Below are positions 5,073-7,361 of a DNA stretch of 7,361 nucleotides, one piece after another. Origin of the DNA: Clostridia bacterium (GTDB taxonomy: Bacteria; Bacillota; Clostridia; Oscillospirales; QAMX01); contig JAKSPX010000069.1 of assembly GCA_024404415.1 (NCBI GenBank), forward strand, positions 1 to 7,361, given 5' to 3'. How positions within the stretch are numbered: the first letter of the stretch is position 1; each line of letters begins with the position of its first letter. The translations under genes and the position numbers were made by a program. Below the pieces are notes generated by a model. The model worked only from the letters and a program-made list of their open reading frames with translations, was not told where the DNA came from and made no database searches.

Positions 5073-5936
5073 GTGAAAGCAAAACGAATCATCATAGCCG
5101 CTGCGGGAGTCGCAGCCATTGTTCTTGCGATCCTTCTTTACCGCTTCCTGCCCGGGATCCTGCGTGAGAAAACGCCTTACGGCGGGGATCTTCTGACCGT
5201 CACCTTTCTGGACGTCGGGCAGGCGGAAGCCATTTTAATTGGAACGCCCGGCGGCGAATTCATCATGGTGGACGCGGGCAATCAGGATGACATCGGACTG
5301 GTAAACGACGAGCTGTGGCTCGCGGGAGCCAAACATCTTGCACTCTGCGCGGCCACCCACCCGCACGAGGATCACATCGGCGCCATGACCGAGCTTCTCT
5401 ATTCACCGGGAGCCGACAAGCTGGTCCTCCCCGATTACGACTGCGACACCTACTTCGTCGAAAAGATGCTGGAGGCGGCAGAACAGGAACACATCCCGGT
5501 GGTCTTTCCGGAGACGGGAGAGGTGATCTACGACAAGGATGACGTCGTGATCACGGTGGTCTACAACGGGGCCGGGGCGGAGGACGCCAACAACGCCTCG
5601 CTCATGCTCAGGCTCACCTACGATGAGGTCTCTCTTCTGCTCACGGGCGATGCCGAGCAGGCGGAAGAAATGAGAGCCATCCAAGCCGGGGCCGAACTCC
5701 GGGCGGACATCCTCGACCTCGGGCACCACGGCGCGTCGGACGCGGCTTACGAGCCCTTCCTCGACCGGGTGAAGATGAAATACGGCGTGATCTCCTGCGG
5801 CAGGAACAACGAATACGGTCATCCGCATGACCGGACACTTTTTACAATGGCGCGGTACGGCGTGAAGCTTTACCGCACCGATGAAATGGGAACTCTGCGG
5901 TTTGCTTCCGACGGAAATACCTGGAAGCTGCCGTGA
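5073..5936 (+). CDS. membrane-anchored ComEC-type metallo-beta-lactamase-fold hydrolase
   Basis: This 287-residue protein has an N-terminal basic stretch (MKAKR) and a hydrophobic segment at about 6-24 (IIIAAAGVAAIVLAILLY), an uncleaved anchor or signal peptide that puts the rest outside the membrane. The MBL domain then runs in order. FLDVGQAEAILI is at 45-56 and the metal motif THPHEDHIG at 95-103, with H96, H98, D100 and H101. NNASLMLRL is at 173-181 and LLLTGDAE at 188-195. DLGHHGA lies at 215-221 and ISCGRNNEYGHPH at 240-252. This set is typical of the hydrolase domain that follows the channel in ComEC/Rec2 competence proteins, but here it stands alone without the channel. Such proteins are thought to be extracellular phosphodiesterases or nucleases; the substrate is not known. 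The GTG start is supported by AAGGG at 5059-5063 and by the complete signal segment it yields. A strong promoter with a palindrome lies upstream, and the U32 gene follows after 44 bases without a terminator. Confidence 0.9.
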   Translation: MKAKRIIIAAAGVAAIVLAILLYRFLPGILREKTPYGGDLLTVTFLDVGQAEAILIGTPGGEFIMVDAGNQDDIGLVNDELWLAGAKHLALCAATHPHEDHIGAMTELLYSPGADKLVLPDYDCDTYFVEKMLEAAEQEHIPVVFPETGEVIYDKDDVVITVVYNGAGAEDANNASLMLRLTYDEVSLLLTGDAEQAEEMRAIQAGAELRADILDLGHHGASDAAYEPFLDRVKMKYGVISCGRNNEYGHPHDRTLFTMARYGVKLYRTDEMGTLRFASDGNTWKLP

Positions 5937-5980
5937 CGACAGATTAGAAGTTATAAGACCTCAAGGGGGCTTTGAAATAT

Positions 5981-7361
5981 ATGGCTGAGCTTTTGATTCC
6001 CGTCTCTTCGGGGGAAGAGATCCGGGCAGCGGTGAAAAACGGTGCGGACGCCGTGCTTTTTGACGGCGGCGCCATCACCGGCAGAAACAGCGATTTTATC
6101 ATGAGCGCGCTCCGATACTGCTGGAAAAACGGCGTTCGGGGCTATTTCGCGTTGAAAGCGCCCGCAAACGACCGCGACGAGCTGCGCTTTGCGGAAGAAG
6201 TCACACGCCTTGCCGCCGCGGGAGCCGATGCGCTGGTGCTCTCCTCCGTCGGAAGCGCCGAGATCGCCCATAAGATCGTCCCGGACATGCGCCTTTTCGC
6301 GGGCGCGGAACTGGCCGTCACCAGCATCGACGGTATGGAAGAACTCAAAAAGCTCGGCTTTGAGCGTGCCTATGCGGCCAAGGAACTCAACAAATACCAG
6401 ATCGCCCATCTGAAAAAATACGGAAGCCTTCCCCTTATGGTCACCCTGCAGGACGAAATGTGCATGAGCTACGACGGGCAGTGCCATGCTGCCGTCAAAA
6501 ACGGCGGCAAATGCGACGAATTCTGCCGCAAGGTGTTCAGCTTCAGCGGTACCGGCCGCAGAAGAAGCGAATTCCCGCTTTCCCTCAAGGATATCTGCCT
6601 CGCGGCGCACGTCCGCGAAATGCTGATGGACGGCGTGGATGTCCTCGTGGTCGGCAAGAGCTTCTGCGAAGGCGAGGAAGCCACCGCAAACATCACCAAG
6701 ACCTATGCCCGCATCGTGGCGGAGGAACGCTACGCCGCGGCGGGAGAACTGCGCGAATTGACCCGCAGTGCCAAACACGGCGGCTTCACCGACGCTTTCT
6801 ACGAAGGCAAGCCCGGCCCCGATATGCAGGGCAGACCCGAATCCTCCGAATACGGCGCACTGCCGATCTTTGATACCGCTCCCACCATGGAGGAGCTCCC
6901 CGCGACCCTCTCCAGAAGAAGAAAGGTCGACCTCTACTTCGTCGCCCGCAGCAGCGAAAAGATGATGATGGCGGCGGTGGATGCGGTCGGCAACAAGACC
7001 ATGGTCGTCGGCGGCATTCCGACCGAGGGCATGGCGGACGCCAAAACGGCGGACAGCGTCAAGCTGCGCCTCACCGGTGTGCGCTCCGACAGATGGCGCG
7101 TGGACCGCGCGATGGTGCACATCGCGGGCGACATTGACGTCGACCCCAACGAGGTCGAAAGAATGAAGGATAAGTGCCTCGAAGCCCTTGAAAAGAAGCG
7201 CTATCAGCCCACCGAACACCAGATCATGAAGTATCGCGCGCCGCTTGCCGAAGGCGGTTACGAAGGCAAGCCGCGCCTCATCCTCTCCTACCACAGGCTT
7301 GAGCAGATCGATCAGACTGCGCTTGCCGCCTCCCCGCAGTTCATTTACCTCCCGATCGACG
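5981..7361 (+). CDS. peptidase U32 family protein, long form (3' partial)
   Basis: This frame is open from ATG 5981 to the window end (460 codons seen, no stop). AAGGGGG at 5963-5969 lies 11 bases before the ATG. An in-frame TTG at 5972 is too close to that site. The N-terminus ELLIPVSSGEEIRAAVKNGADAV matches the first strand and helix of the U32 TIM-like barrel, with IPVSS in place of the common APAGS. CMSYDGQC (161-168) keeps the C-x4-G-x-C part of the U32 signature, followed by C178, C182 and LSLKDIC (C206). In related U32 proteins such as UbiU/UbiV and RlhA, cysteines of this kind hold an iron-sulfur cluster or serve RNA hydroxylation. The block HGGFTDAFYEGKPGPDM at 266-282 is typical of the long Firmicutes members with a DUF3656-type extension. 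Despite the name, peptidase activity is doubtful; RNA modification or another oxidative role is equally possible. It probably shares a transcript with the MBL hydrolase. Confidence 0.85.
   Translation, partial: MAELLIPVSSGEEIRAAVKNGADAVLFDGGAITGRNSDFIMSALRYCWKNGVRGYFALKAPANDRDELRFAEEVTRLAAAGADALVLSSVGSAEIAHKIVPDMRLFAGAELAVTSIDGMEELKKLGFERAYAAKELNKYQIAHLKKYGSLPLMVTLQDEMCMSYDGQCHAAVKNGGKCDEFCRKVFSFSGTGRRRSEFPLSLKDICLAAHVREMLMDGVDVLVVGKSFCEGEEATANITKTYARIVAEERYAAAGELRELTRSAKHGGFTDAFYEGKPGPDMQGRPESSEYGALPIFDTAPTMEELPATLSRRRKVDLYFVARSSEKMMMAAVDAVGNKTMVVGGIPTEGMADAKTADSVKLRLTGVRSDRWRVDRAMVHIAGDIDVDPNEVERMKDKCLEALEKKRYQPTEHQIMKYRAPLAEGGYEGKPRLILSYHRLEQIDQTALAASPQFIYLPID

Noticed and set aside
5951..7294. 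Long open frame of 447 codons on the - strand across the right end
   Set aside because: It lies antisense to the U32 gene, whose + strand frame shows clear family motifs and a ribosome site. The antisense protein is low-complexity His/Ala/Val-rich, as expected from a GC-rich shadow frame.

Overview
The window reads as chromosomal DNA of a moderately GC-rich Firmicute, most likely a gut-type Clostridia member. The pointers are AGGAGG-type ribosome sites, frequent GTG and TTG starts, sigma-A type promoters with TATAAT-like -10 boxes, hairpin-plus-T-tract terminators, and the gene families present. The exact lineage cannot be fixed from the sequence alone.

Left part (1-3103, + strand): two copies of a two-gene module. 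Each pairs an ECF-like sigma-70 factor with a single-pass membrane protein that probably acts as its anti-sigma factor or signal sensor. In both copies the downstream gene starts at a TTG inside the last codons of the sigma gene, behind an AAGGGG ribosome site. The first sigma gene is present only as its last ~40 codons. In front of them lies an unrelated in-frame stretch that may come from a prophage tail gene or an assembly join. A strong terminator ends module 1. Module 2 has its own promoter region, with one sigma-A promoter and one weaker ECF-like candidate.

Middle part (3104-4716, - strand): a 13-bp-stem hairpin separates the convergent transcripts. A tightly packed two-gene operon follows, read leftward: a hydroxypyruvate-isomerase-like TIM-barrel sugar isomerase, then an inositol-monophosphatase-family sugar phosphatase one base after its stop codon. 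Together they suggest small sugar, polyol or inositol metabolism.

Divergent control region (4717-5072): 356 bases without a gene but dense in signals. It holds a leftward TATAAT box, a terminator-like hairpin with T-tracts on both sides, a GAAC-N4-GTTC site matching the core of the Gram-positive LexA (SOS) box, two further palindromes, and a strong rightward promoter.

Right part (5073-7361, + strand): a membrane-anchored ComEC-type metallo-beta-lactamase-fold hydrolase, then after 44 bases a peptidase-U32-family protein of the long type that runs off the window edge. Its N-terminal half of the U32 signature is degenerate, but the cysteines that could carry an iron-sulfur cluster are kept.

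No RNA gene, CRISPR array, insertion sequence or complete mobile element was seen. The most unusual items are the duplicated sigma/membrane-protein modules, the chimeric reading frame at the left edge, and the palindrome-rich divergent control region. None of these by itself proves a new system.
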